Of a stretch of 64,000 bases of DNA, positions 22,679 to 33,337 are shown one piece after another; positions within the stretch are counted from its first letter, which is position 1; each line of letters starts with the position of its first letter. The position numbers and the translations under genes are program-made. This DNA comes from Cercophora sp. LCS_1 (lineage: Eukaryota > Ascomycota > Sordariomycetes > Sordariales > Lasiosphaeriaceae): contig JAPZLL010000005.1 of the NCBI GenBank assembly GCA_036250225.1, positions 1,426,001-1,490,000 on the forward strand, in the 5' to 3' direction. A model generated the notes under the pieces. That model had not been told where the DNA came from, ran no database searches, and worked only from the letters and a program-made list of their open reading frames with translations.

Positions 22679-25600
22679 TCAAACATAGTACATTGTGTCC
22701 TGAAGATCCTTGTGGACTGTGTTGGTTCTTCCTGGACCTGCCGCGCCGCTCGCAAGGGATGCCGTGTCGGACCCCTCAAAAAGGTCTTGATTGTGCGCCC
22801 GAGCCCGTGTGCAAACAAGATCCGCGTAGTAAGCAGGAGGGCAGATGCTAACCGCCTTGGTAGCGCGGCCGTACTGGAAGCACATGAAGTACGTCAATTG
22901 CTCTAGAGCGTTGGCCGCCTTCTGCTTGTAATCGGCACGGAAGATCTCATCGACGAGAACCGTGTAGTGGGCCGGGCGGGCAGTTCCTATCATCCGTCAG
23001 CTCAAGCGCCAGTCGACAAAGCAACCAACTACTCACCCTTGAGAGAAGCATGCGCCTGCACGAAGAAGTCCCACGTTCTGGCGCCGGTGACGCCGCGGTC
23101 GACAACCGTCCCGTCCTTGGGGCTGTGGGACGCCTTGTGGATGCCCTGACTGTTTGTCGGATAGAACCGAGTTTGATGCCTCTTCACAGAGACGATCAGG
23201 GTAATGCGGGGTGTGTTCTTCCCGTACAACTCGGCGCAAGCTTGCCTGATGAACGGCAGCTCTTTCTCGATGACCTGTGCAAACTGTCCCTCGCTGACGC
23301 CATCGCGGAAGATGACCAGGTTTTTAGGGAGCTTGCCCGAGTTGCGCTTCCGCCACAGCTCCAGCCGACTCTTGAAGCCCCTGACAAGCTCCTCATCCAA
23401 CATCTCCCGCTTTCCAGTCATTGACCAAACATAAGCAGGCCATTGGTTCAGTAGTTTGTCGACGCTCGCCACCAGTCCAACCAGGCTCGGGGCATTCTTA
23501 CCGGCCCTAGGAGCAAGATTAGTGGGATGGGTCACATCGTATCCCACCACCATTGTCTCTCCGCTGTTGATAAGCGGCACTGATTCCTTGAGCTGGTGGT
23601 TTTGCCCACCCAACTTGAGATTCAGCTTGACGCCGACATTGACAACATACGTCAAGTTGGGCCCTTTGGGGCCAGCAAGCTTCTGTTGCTGCATGCAGAG
23701 CGTCGGAACTCCATACTTGACATCACCAAGGAGCTTGACCCGATTGTAGAGCTCGGCTGTGATGTTCGGGAGCACAACAATGATCAGCTGCAGCTGCTGC
23801 TTCGGAACGAGCGCAGCAAACTTGGACTCGATGCTTTCTGCGCCGCCCCCCGCAGAGGCATACATACCGGCCGGCCGTATAGCAGGACGGAATTCAATCC
23901 CTTGATTAGCGAACAACAAGTTCGTGAACGTGTCCAACGAGTCTTGAATTTGTTGACGGACCGGCGCTCTGGTTTCGAAGTGGATCCACGCCCACTTCTC
24001 AATGCGGTTGCAGGGGCGGAGGAGCTTTGCGGTTTGCCAAGAACCGTCCATTGGGGTGGTGTCCTTGTTGAGGTACCTGATCGTGGGAGGTGTAAGTACG
24101 CGGCCGGGGACCGTGATCAGCTGCTTGTCGACCTCCAATCCGAACGACCTGAGCAAAGGGTTGTTGTCAAGCCCCAGCAACTGCCGGGCCGATGAGGCAA
24201 TAGACAACGCATTTTCCTTGGGGCTGCGGCACGCAAAGTTGATCATGTCATCTTGCTCATCCGGGCTCAGCTTCATCTTCAACGGCTGACCTGGGAGGAT
24301 TGTAATATGCTCCGCAGGGATGTATATTGGCTGTTGGCGAGTCCCGGTGTTGATCAACGGGAGGTTGACGTCCAAGGTGATGTCGTACCCTGCACTTCTA
24401 GTCAGTTTCCACACTCTGTGTTCGGCCCGGGGATGCTTCAGCTTACTGGCTTTGAAGAACTGCTCAACTGTGCAGTACTGACCAAACTTGAGACCCTTTG
24501 GAGGAGGCAGTTTTGCAGCCTCCGAGTCTTTGGGTGCATCAAGAAGGAAACTGGTATAGCGTGCGGATGAGAAGTCGAACCCCGGCATTGTGCCGTCAAA
24601 CTTGGGCGCGGCTCTGTCAGTTGCTGAGGGCTTATCCTTGGGTCCCTTCTTGCCATCGCTCGTCATGCATAAGCCTGCAATAGCCTTATTGATCTTGGTC
24701 CACAGGCCTCCCTTCTTGCTTGGGGGGATTCTGTGCTCCACTCGGGCCCTGGATAGGACCCTGTTGACATCCTTGAGCTGCCTTCCGTATCTCGCAAAGT
24801 CCTCGCAAGTCTCCATCTTGGCCAAACCCATCTTCTTGAAGAGTTCAGAGAGAGGGACAGGGTTGCGAAATACGCCATGCGTCACGTTGGTGTTGGCGAG
24901 AAGTCTCCCCGTACCAGGGCGGACGCTCATGGAGTAACCACGGAGAATTTGGATTGGCCTTTCCCTCGGGGCATCCCCAAACCGAGACGGCTTCAGCGGA
25001 GCGGCGTCCACTTGAGCCCCAGCGGCGGCAAAGAAGCGTCCCTTTCCCACCACGGCGACCTTTTCGGAGTCAGCACGGGCAGTGTGCCCAATGACAACGT
25101 TGAGGGCATCAATCTCGACGGGACGCTTGGGAAAGGTATCTTGGTTCTCTCGGTCCACCATAGTAGCCAGGAACTTCTGCAACTCGCTGATCTGAACCAG
25201 CTCAGGCCCGTTGAAGTTGACGTTCCACTGCTCAGGTTTGGCAGTGTCTGAAAGTGTGATTTTAACAACGCCGTCCGCTGGCAGTTCAAGCTTCTTCGTT
25301 GTCACCACCTGTTGCTTAAACTCGGAAGCGATCGGGATCTTGGGCCCCAGAAAATCGAGAGCAGCGCGAATAACCTTCTCCAGCTTTTTACCCGCAACCG
25401 GCCGGGTCTCACTCGATGCCTCTGGGGTGGGCTTCTCACCCGGCTTGTTGACGGTGAGGCTGTACTTGTAGAAGGTGGCCCCCTTTTTGTCCTTGAGGTC
25501 TACTTTGAAGTAGTTGGCCCAAAGAACAACTGGCTGGCCTTCTGTGCCAAAAGCCGGGCGGACAGGGAACCTGCCATCCTTAGACACCGATAAGTCTGCC

Positions 25601-26119
25601 ATCGTAGTAGATACGTCCACCTGGATCAGCTTATCCTCCAGAGCGGTGATCGCCGGATCCGGCACGGGTACCGATTTGTTAGCCCTAACACGCGAGTTAG
25701 CCCGGAAAGACAACTTAGGCGTAAGAGACTTGCCCATAGACATCATTGTCAGTCGGCAGAGCTCCGCGACCACGGCCGCGGCCTCCTTGAAAGCCTCCAC
25801 CACCACGGCCGCGACCGCCTTGGAAGCCTCCTCCATCACCACGGCCGCGACCGCCTTGGAAGCCTCCGCCATCACCGCGTCCCCGACCACCTTGCTGGTA
25901 TCCACCACCGCCACCCCCTTGACCGCCCTGATAGCCACGGCCGCCTCCCTGACCTCCCTGACCTCCCTGGTAGCCACGGCCACCCTGAGGACCGCCACCT
26001 CCTCCTTGGCCACCTTGGTAGCCGCGGCCTCCTCCCTGACCGCCCTGGTAGCCGCGTCCACCTTGGTAGCCACCACCTCCTCCTTGACCACGGCCGCCTT
26101 GGTTGCCGCGACCGGACAT
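22679..26119 (-). CDS. qde-2: Argonaute protein, QDE-2-like (RNA silencing slicer)
   Basis: Four exons: 26119-25734, 25684-24447, 24389-23037 and 22986-22679. Introns are 49 nt (GC-AG), 57 nt (in frame, GTAAGC..GCAG) and 50 nt; total 1094 aa. The N-terminal 120 or so residues are a Gly/Arg/Gln RGG/YQGG repeat. Then come the N-domain with DGRFPVRPAFGTEGQPVVLW, linker 1 (RFGDAPRERPIQILRGYSMS), PAZ (QPIYIPAEHITILPGQPLK), MID and PIWI. The catalytic tetrad is intact: Asp826 in YDVTHP, Glu870 (finger, in GKREM), Asp904 in FRDGVSEGQ and His999 in ARPAHY. In Neurospora QDE-2 binds siRNA and milRNA and cleaves targets in quelling (established). The protein here should be slicing-competent. The C-terminus continues to DLQDTMYYV, the usual Tyr-rich Argonaute end. 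Confidence 0.95.
25734..26119 (-). repeat. Tandem Gly-rich coding repeats at the Argonaute N-terminus
   Basis: First exon of the Argonaute gene, built from GGRGYQGGQGG and GGFQGGRGRGDG units. The DNA repeats in steps of about 18-42 bp, so replication slippage is likely. The plus-strand Thr/Ala/Ser-rich frame across it is a shadow. Confidence 0.85.
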
Positions 26120-27959
26120 GGCGGCGATGATTCCTGAGGGACTGAAAGAATAATAAAAATGATCCCCGCTGATAGATTCTTAGTAATCTGGTGATGTGTG
26201 TTAGAGTAGGATCTTGACTGAGTTGCGGGTTGGGTGTTGAGGTTGGGAATAAGACGGACCGTGTGTGGTGTAAAAGAAAGAAAATTGCAGCTTGTGGCCG
26301 CAGTACGAGGTTTATAACTTGGTTGTGATGGGGAGAGTTGGACAGGTGCACGCGGATGATTGAGAGAAGGCACGGTTCAAACCATGCCTACGAGAGCAAG
26401 TACACACAGTTGATTGGCAGGAGTTGGGACTACAATGGCGTGAGAAGCACCAACTCAAGCAGCAAGCGGCCTTGGCGTGGGTTAGACGAAGCCCCACTTT
26501 GGCGGGTGGCGGAAAGTGTGGAGGACAATGGTCATATGGAAGAAGCAACGAAGAGGCAGGCTCCATCCTTTTGAGCTTCCGAAATCGCTACTGCCGCTCC
26601 AAACACGTTTGCTTGAACAAAAAGTATGTTGGGCTATCTGTCGGGCAGCGAGTCAAATGCCGAACAAACGGCAGAGGCTTGACTGATTGGCTCACACCCC
26701 GCACCGCTGGAGGTCTCAGTGCAGATAAGTAAACACCCAGGAGCATGCACAGAGTTGAGACGCACTGTGTAGTGATGAGGTTGTAGCCCCGCCTCCCGTC
26801 CCAAGCGGCACTTGTCTCTGGGGGCCGGGGGCTTGGCAAGGGTCGATCTCAAGATGCCATACGTCAACCAAACTGCTGGAACCGACTCCGAAATTGATGG
26901 CAGGGGCCACCCGTCAACGGTGAGTGCGGCGTTCACGCGGGTAGGTACCCACCACTTTCTATTTTCCAGATTGCCGTTTGCACCGGCCTCAGGGCATTGG
27001 AACTACCTTATCGTTGACGTGAGAGGAAATCAGCAAACCATTTCTGAGCACATTGTTCTTTGTCTTGACTATTTTTCTTCTTTTTTCTATCTCGCGACCA
27101 GAGTTGCAGGGGTAAAGGCCCTGCTTCCTCTCGGCGAGGGCAGACCCCCTTCTCTCTCGCTCACGTGTTGACACCTTCCCCGGTCTTCCTCTCCGGGTAT
27201 CGGCAGCCGGCAGCCGCCATTGATTGGAACCGGGTCTCGTGCTTGACGACGGTGCTCAGGAAGTCAGCAAAAGCCACCACGCTGCGGGCTATCACACCGC
27301 AAACCACCAGAAACCAACGAACAAACGCAATTCTCGCCTGCGATTCGTCCACAACCTACCCCTTTCCATCTTCCCTGCTTACCAGGCGTCAGGGCGCCTG
27401 CAGAGTTCAGGTCACCAGTGGCAACGTCAACCGCGACTACACCGGCGACATGCCATCAACCATTGGGTGGTCCCCCCCTTCTTCCCACCTTGCTGATGCC
27501 TATAGACAGCGAGCCCGTTTGTGTCAAACCTCAAGTGAGGTTGGCTCAGCGGTCTATCAATCAGGCCCGCAAGTCACTGGCATCAACATATTTTTTGTCA
27601 TTCATCTATTGTCTGCTCCCGGTCGACGCTGAAAAATGTATGAGTTCCTGGCGGAAACAGTCTCACGATGTGTTGACCCATTTGCCTTCTTGGCAGTGCT
27701 ACGGTTGATTAACCGCGCCTGGCCGCTTTGTTTGGATTCTTCGTTTCCTGGTGTTGTCTTGGTGACCAAAGGAGGGTGAATGTCAGCCAACTCAATAGCG
27801 AAGGTTCAGTCTGGTAAGCAAAGTCTCGATTCTTCAACAAGGTCACGAACTGGGTCTTGTGAGGCCACCTCAACATTGAGGGGCAACTGGGTATACCCTT
27901 AAACTTAAAATCGGGAAAGCCTAAGACTCTGGGGTATCTGAGTGACCATCCTTCCCTCC
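26120..27959. other. Intergenic: Argonaute promoter and unassigned DNA
   Basis: About 1.8 kb upstream of the Argonaute gene. A plus-strand frame at 27165-27632 contains an ATG (codons MPSTIGWSPP) but has no recognisable domain or clean splice partner. I treat it as noncoding or decayed. Confidence 0.45.
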
Positions 27960-28620
27960 TCAAACGGTATCCCTTCGTACCAGTCGGACGACCACTTGCG
28001 ATGGTATGACCCTTTCCTTGCTTCCTAGTCTATACATCCACATTTTCCTCCCACAATACCCACAGACTGGCCTACTCCTTCTCGTCATCTGAGTTGCTTT
28101 GCTTTGCTCTCTCGAGGTCGTCGAGCATTCGGCGCGGGCGGACCTTGCCAGTCTTCCGACCCTTGATCCACGTACGGGCCGACTACTCGGGGCGAATCGA
28201 TCGGGCATAAACCACGGAGGCGGGGAGATACCAGTCCCGTTCTCGTCCAGGGCGTGTCTCTTCTCCATGTAGGCAATCGCTTCAGCTCTCAGACTTGCCT
28301 CTGCGGTCAAGCCGTCTTGCGCGACCTTGTTGTCGGAGCCACCGCGGGTACCTGTCGAGTCCGTCGTGCGTTCCACCTGCGAGTACGGATGGTGGCGGAC
28401 AGCGTGTGCGGCTCTGCGCGATGAGGAGACCACGGCTTTCTCCCGAGCACTTGTTGAAGGCGAGGGAGTTGCGGTCACGGCGGCGGATGCGGTGGATGGG
28501 TTGGCTTCAGAAGCAGACTTGTTCGCATCCGTACGGGTGGCGGGGGCGGTGAAGCTGCCACCCACGGTCGCATGGTTTGTCGCCATCTTGGATTCAGCTG
28601 CGGCCACGGCAGACATCTCG
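27960..28620 (-). CDS. Hypothetical low-complexity protein; the C-terminal frame is uncertain
   Basis: The minus-strand frame opens with an ATG within 28612-28620 (MSAVAAAESKMATNHAT) and is Ala/Ser/Thr-rich for about 80 residues. It then reads a more ordered segment, RAAHAVRHHPYSQVERTTD and LTAEASLRAEAIAYMEKRH, ending PPPWFMPD. After this the frame continues to 27960 with poor-quality sequence. Another frame at 28182-28072 reads TWIKGRKTGKVRPRRMLDDL and ends in an acidic SDDEKE, which looks more like a genuine C-terminus. No GT-AG pair I tried joins the two in phase. So either there is an unseen non-canonical intron, or a frameshift has damaged the gene. No function is recognised. A basic KGRKTGK tail would suit a nucleic-acid-associated protein, but this is only inference. 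Confidence 0.4.
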
Positions 28621-29862
28621 GCGGTCCAACGATCCGCCTCAACGCGAAGAGGGGGAAGCAAGTGGTGACACAAATGTGAAGGCGAAAGTGATATTGGTGG
28701 TGTTCAGGATGGGAATATGGGTGGGCTCAAGATGTGTGGTTCGTGAAAAGGATTGTAGCGATCTGGAGGAGTTCTGGAGAAGAACTGACCGTTTTCCAAA
28801 GCTGAAGAGAGGCAAAGGAAGGCGCAGCGTTTTTCTGTCCGCTCCCTACAGTGGATTGTTTATTATGGTGGGAGTGGTGGCATATTCGATCTGATGTTTT
28901 CGAGGAAGGAGCCCGCGAAGAACCCCACACTCACGCCGAACCGGCGCACCAGCTTGCTTTGAGGCCATGTTGGACTGGTTTGATGAACATGGGAAGGAGA
29001 CTTGTTCATCGCGGATACTACGACCATGTGTTTGGTAATTGCTGCTTGTGGTCATGACTTGTGAGTAGCGTTGTGGATGGGCATATCTGATCGACATGAG
29101 GCTCTGTGAGACGGATCATCAAGAACTTGATGTGTTTTCTGGTCCCATTTGCTGGTTGGTGCTCTAGTTCAAACAACCAGGCTACTTCAAGTGGCATATT
29201 TTCTTTTGCTTCGGTGTATATCTATCTCACGCTGTCTGTCGATCTCTTGGCATGGCTCGACTTGAGGGAGCTCTCTACGGCTGGAAAGGGGGATAGCCGT
29301 GTTGTCTGCTTGTTTTCGGATGTGGACGCTCAACTAAGCATTAACAACCGCTAACCTAGCCTATATAGCATGGGCTAGATAATTATGGTATTTGGTGTTT
29401 CGAAGAGCTGGCTACCTTTCGAGTCGAAACAATGGGTTCAGTTGCGAGCCCGAGTCTCATAGGGGAGGTGTTACGTCAATGTGAATTGAGAGTTATGTGC
29501 CAATACTCATGTATCCCATATCTAAAATATCGAGTTTCATATTAAATATCCAGGTTCTGTGCCTCTGCTTCTCCGACCCACCTTGTGAATGGAACTTGGC
29601 AGCCAGGTGGAGTGGTGATGTTGTCCTGCTTTGGGGTTAGGGTTGTCAAATGACAGAACGGCGCCCCACACACTTGACGCGTCGACGCGTCTCCACGTGT
29701 AAGCCGGTCGGCGTCCGCACTTGGCCGAGTGGGCACACTCGTAACCTAAAGCTGGCACGCCACTCCACTAGTGACATCGGCAACTTCCTGTCGGTTCCCA
29801 ACACTGATGCCTGCTGAGAACCTTGTTCAGCATGACATGAAAATCAAGAGCTGAACAACGAA
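28621..29862. other. Intergenic between divergent genes
   Basis: About 1.2 kb upstream of both the uncertain 28.6-kb gene and the ASCH-domain gene. Short ORFs only. An SspI-like AT-rich patch lies at about 29480-29550. Confidence 0.5.
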
Positions 29863-32301
29863 ATGCCGCCCAAGACGAGATCTCGGGCTAAGGCTCCCGC
29901 GTCGCGAATCTATCATTCATCGCCTGCGCCGCAGCAGGCCTTATTTCCTCCTCGCACTCGCATCGTCAAAACCTACGGTAAAAGAGGGACGGTAGTTCGC
30001 CCGCTGCGACAGCAAACCTTGACCCAGCTTGATTACGTGACCCAGAACTCCGACCGCGAAGCCCTCGAACTCGAAGAAGATGAAGTCGAGCTGTCAGAAC
30101 CCATCAAGAAGCAATCCAAGAACCGACGCAAAACCTTGGGTGACACGCCGAACTCTTCATCCCACACCCACACCCAGACCTTGACCCAGTTCCTGTCGGA
30201 AAAGAGCTTCAACAGTGAAGGCGGGAACGTGGATAATCCGTTGACGATCCGTGACTCCGAGGACGAGGATGAGGACGAGGATGAGGACCTCCCCGAGTTA
30301 CCCAGCGGACATGATGCGGATGCTATGTCTCGCAAGGACAAAGCGTCGTCCCTGATACCCGAAACGCCCAGCCACAAGAAGATCAAGGTTAACCTGGATG
30401 AGGTGCCTTCCTCCCAGCCAACGCCTTTTACCCCCATGCTGGGGAGATACAGCCTGATGTCTGGAAGATCACCACTGATCGAGAGGTCGACTAATGTGGA
30501 CGCCCCACCGCCAACGGCCGAAACTATCTCTAAGATACCGAGGAATATTACCATTCAGGATACTTTTAGCTCATCTCGCAGTCCAGTCTCGTCGATGCCA
30601 TCCGATCCGCCGGTTGTAGAGACACCTGTTCACAGGCCGCGCCGTCAGCCGCTTGGTGAAATCCCAGTACCAGCTGCCGAGCATAGAGATGAATCGGTTC
30701 TCCTTGGGGAGGAGACGCCGGTCCCGCGATCCGGAAAAGAGAACAGAAAACGGGCATTTTATGAAATACCTGATTCGGACGAGGAGAGCGCCTTCAGTCC
30801 CTCGCCCCTGAAGCCTGCTTCAGCTCGCCAAGCGAACAAGAAGAGGTTGAGCTTCGATCCCAGGTCAGAGCCAGAGTCAGCGCTAGAGCCACAACTGGAA
30901 CCGGAGCTTCCTGGTGGCGTCAAGGAGTCCGTTGAGTCGACCTCGAGCGACGACGAAGACGAACCTCCGGGTACCCCTACTCCGCTCGCCAGGAAGGTCA
31001 ATGTCGAGTTGCCCCCCCTGAGCTCGCCATCTGTGTATGAGGAGACACCGCAAAAGTCGCGCCAAAAGTCGTCCCCGGCGGTCCCGCAGACTGTTCGACG
31101 CGAAACACAGCCAAAACATCATGTCCCTGCCCAACGAAGCACCCAGCGCTATACCCAACATGGCGCTCAAGGCACTCAGTTCTACACTCAAGGCTTCGAG
31201 AGTCAACGAGTGCCTCTCGACGTCTTGCGCTCCCTGGGCCCGATAACGGATCGCAGTGACATTTTGATCTCTGTTGATCCTGAGACCGCCGATCTGATCT
31301 TCACAGGTCAGAAGGACCATGAATTCCGCAACTACAAACTCCCTCCGCAAGCCACGCGATGCTGGATTTTTATTCAACACCCTGTTGGTGAACTCAGGTT
31401 TATGGCTACCATTGGGTCCGCGAAAGAGAGGGGTGAGATCGAGGACGGCAGTGGACTTGGCAACCCAGAGTTCAACAACGGTGCTCTTGGGTACAGGTTC
31501 GCCCATGAGTTGATACAGGTATACGAGCTCAACAATCCAGTGCCGCTTGCATCCATGCAAAATCACGGGTTGGGTAATGGTCCCCCGCAGCAGTGGAAAT
31601 ATATCCCGCCAGCAACAGTGGGAATGTTGCTTGGGAATCTCCAGCGCGCATTGTTCATCGACAGGGATCAAGAGGTGCCGCCCGATGCACTTCGGGAAAT
31701 AGAAGAAGATGGTGAAGTCGGAGATGACGATATCGACATTAGCATATCCCAGGAGCTCGAAAAACAAATTCGAAGCGACATCATTCAGTCAACGCAAATG
31801 CACTCGGACTTGGAACATGGCGATGTCATCCCCGCCACACAGGAATCACACTCTTTGCCGAAAGCCGTGACCTCTGCAAGTAAAGCAGCAACGCCGAAGG
31901 CAGGAAATAATGGGGGATTTTCGCGTCCTGCTCTGCCGACGGCGGCTTCAAGATCGAGCGAGCGGATTCGGGGTCGAAAGCAAAAACAACCATCGCGCAA
32001 AACACCGTCGACAAGGAAAAAAAGCAACTGTATCCCCCCATCACAGGCAACGACGGTAAGCCAGTCGTCCACCCCCGATGTTTCGCCAGAGAAGCCTTCG
32101 ATACCGAGGCCAGCACTTGGATCGAGTGTACCGTCGTCGGATTTCTTGGATGAAGGGAGCCCCATTAGACTTCCTCGTGGTGTTGTAGCAGGCTCTTCGC
32201 AAGGCGTAATGCTTGACAGTCTATTGGTTGATGATATACGACCGCCTCCTGAACTGTGGCAGTTGGAGGATGACGATGATGATGATGACGATGATGACTG
32301 A
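29863..32301 (+). CDS. Acidic Ser/Pro-rich protein with a C-terminal ASCH (PUA-like) domain
   Basis: Single exon, 812 aa, from ATG 29863. The first 30 residues are basic (MPPKTRSRAK). The motif QTLTQ occurs twice (51-55 and 105-109), each followed by a hydrophobic/acidic run. About 350 residues are disordered, with acidic blocks (EDEDEDED near 135) and many SP/TP sites (for example EETPVPRSGKENRKR). At about 462-600 lies a compact domain: DILISVDPETADLIFTGQKD, HEFRNYKLPP, CWIFIQHPVGELRFMATIG, IEDGSGLGNPEF and QWKYIPPATVGMLLGNLQRA. Its strand-helix order and the ..GxKxxEFR.. and ..P(V)xxLxxxA.. pattern fit ASCH domains of the PUA-like superfamily, which bind RNA or modified nucleic acids. The C-terminus is basic, then ends in poly-Asp. 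A nuclear, nucleic-acid-linked role is inferred; the exact function is unknown. Confidence 0.85.
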   Translation: MPPKTRSRAKAPASRIYHSSPAPQQALFPPRTRIVKTYGKRGTVVRPLRQQTLTQLDYVTQNSDREALELEEDEVELSEPIKKQSKNRRKTLGDTPNSSSHTHTQTLTQFLSEKSFNSEGGNVDNPLTIRDSEDEDEDEDEDLPELPSGHDADAMSRKDKASSLIPETPSHKKIKVNLDEVPSSQPTPFTPMLGRYSLMSGRSPLIERSTNVDAPPPTAETISKIPRNITIQDTFSSSRSPVSSMPSDPPVVETPVHRPRRQPLGEIPVPAAEHRDESVLLGEETPVPRSGKENRKRAFYEIPDSDEESAFSPSPLKPASARQANKKRLSFDPRSEPESALEPQLEPELPGGVKESVESTSSDDEDEPPGTPTPLARKVNVELPPLSSPSVYEETPQKSRQKSSPAVPQTVRRETQPKHHVPAQRSTQRYTQHGAQGTQFYTQGFESQRVPLDVLRSLGPITDRSDILISVDPETADLIFTGQKDHEFRNYKLPPQATRCWIFIQHPVGELRFMATIGSAKERGEIEDGSGLGNPEFNNGALGYRFAHELIQVYELNNPVPLASMQNHGLGNGPPQQWKYIPPATVGMLLGNLQRALFIDRDQEVPPDALREIEEDGEVGDDDIDISISQELEKQIRSDIIQSTQMHSDLEHGDVIPATQESHSLPKAVTSASKAATPKAGNNGGFSRPALPTAASRSSERIRGRKQKQPSRKTPSTRKKSNCIPPSQATTVSQSSTPDVSPEKPSIPRPALGSSVPSSDFLDEGSPIRLPRGVVAGSSQGVMLDSLLVDDIRPPPELWQLEDDDDDDDDDD
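32271..32298 (+). repeat. GAT trinucleotide repeat (poly-Asp)
   Basis: GA(T/C) codons encode about ten aspartates at the extreme C-terminus of the ASCH-domain protein, immediately before the stop. Confidence 0.85.
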
Positions 32302-33327
32302 AAGTGATGATGTCTTGGAGTAGGATGTCTATTTGACTAGCGTATAGGTTCACTGGGTGATAAAGGGTGCAATGGGCATCGGTTGTTAGATGAATCTGGT
32401 GTCATCGGCTAAGGAACTGAGGTAGCTAGGCTTCCCAAGGGTGTATTTTGTGTTTCGCCGAAACAAGAGCACGAACCACAGCACTCAAAAGAACAGAACA
32501 TAGACAACAAGACCGCTTTGCGATGGCATATTTGGCAGGCATTCATATGAAACAGCACTCAAGCAAACAAGAGAACCGGGCGATCAGAAACACCGGGCAG
32601 AAATATGTGCAGAAGTGATCTCCAGTGCATGCTGCCCTCGGGAGGCGAACAGCGAAGGTGTGAAACATGTGCGAAAAGCTGAGAGCATGGGGACGCATGG
32701 TTGATGTGTCATGAGCAAGCAACGAAAGGAACAAGCTCGGACACGGGCAGTCTGAGGACGCGCTTTGGGCAGAACGCCCTTTTCGAGAAGGTCAGAAGGA
32801 GGATATTCTATTTATCCGCAATTGAACCTGGAATACTTGTTCTTGCTGTAATGCGCCTATCAAGGCTAGAGGGAGCTGTGAAGAAGTCGAGAATCTCGGG
32901 AGGTTCCGACCTGGCGCAAGCAAGCAGCCACATTGCACGCACGGACCCCATCTCGGCGAGTCTCCTGGGTTGCGCAGGCAGGCAAGCAACCTCACCAACA
33001 TCCACGTTCCCCATCGTCTCCACATTGCCACAGCACTTTCGGCCCTCTGGGCACTGCAATCGAGCTCCGCCGTAGCTGTTGCTTGAGCATATCTACCATC
33101 GCTGCCTCCGTTCACACCGAGTTCCCCTAATCAAACCCAGGGCCAATTGTGAAAGATCGATTACTAGGTTTCCGAAACCCGTGCCGTTCCCCGATCGGGC
33201 GACGAATCGAGATTAACTCACTAAAAGATGCTACTGCGCTTTTGCGCCCTCCAGCACCAGCTTCCCGACCGTTCATGAGCCGATCATCTGCGCCTCCCCT
33301 TGACCGGAGCGCTCCATCGCGGCCGTC
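32302..33327. other. Intergenic: 3' region of the ASCH gene and SEC3 promoter/leader
   Basis: About 1 kb with no supportable gene. Its right end contains a short uORF (33275-33337) that overlaps the SEC3 start, reported separately. Confidence 0.5.
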
Positions 33328-33337
33328 ATGTCTATGA
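33275..33337 (+). promoter_or_regulatory. uORF overlapping the SEC3 start codon
   Basis: ATG at 33275 opens a 20-codon frame ending in TGA at 33335-33337. The stop overlaps the second in-frame SEC3 methionine (33334-33336) as ATGA, and the uORF runs across the first SEC3 ATG at 33328. If the 5' end of the mRNA lies upstream, this geometry would attenuate initiation at the first ATG and could favour reinitiation. This is inference from layout only. Confidence 0.4.

Noticed and set aside
25514..26137. Plus-strand Thr/Ala/Ser-rich ORF that looks like a mucin
   Set aside because: It is the reverse strand of the glycine repeats and N-domain of the Argonaute gene.
27165..27632. 155-aa plus-strand ORF between Argonaute and the hypothetical gene
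   Set aside because: No ATG at its start, no domain and no splice-consistent neighbour.
30883..31767. 294-aa minus-strand ORF
   Set aside because: Antisense shadow of the ASCH-domain gene.
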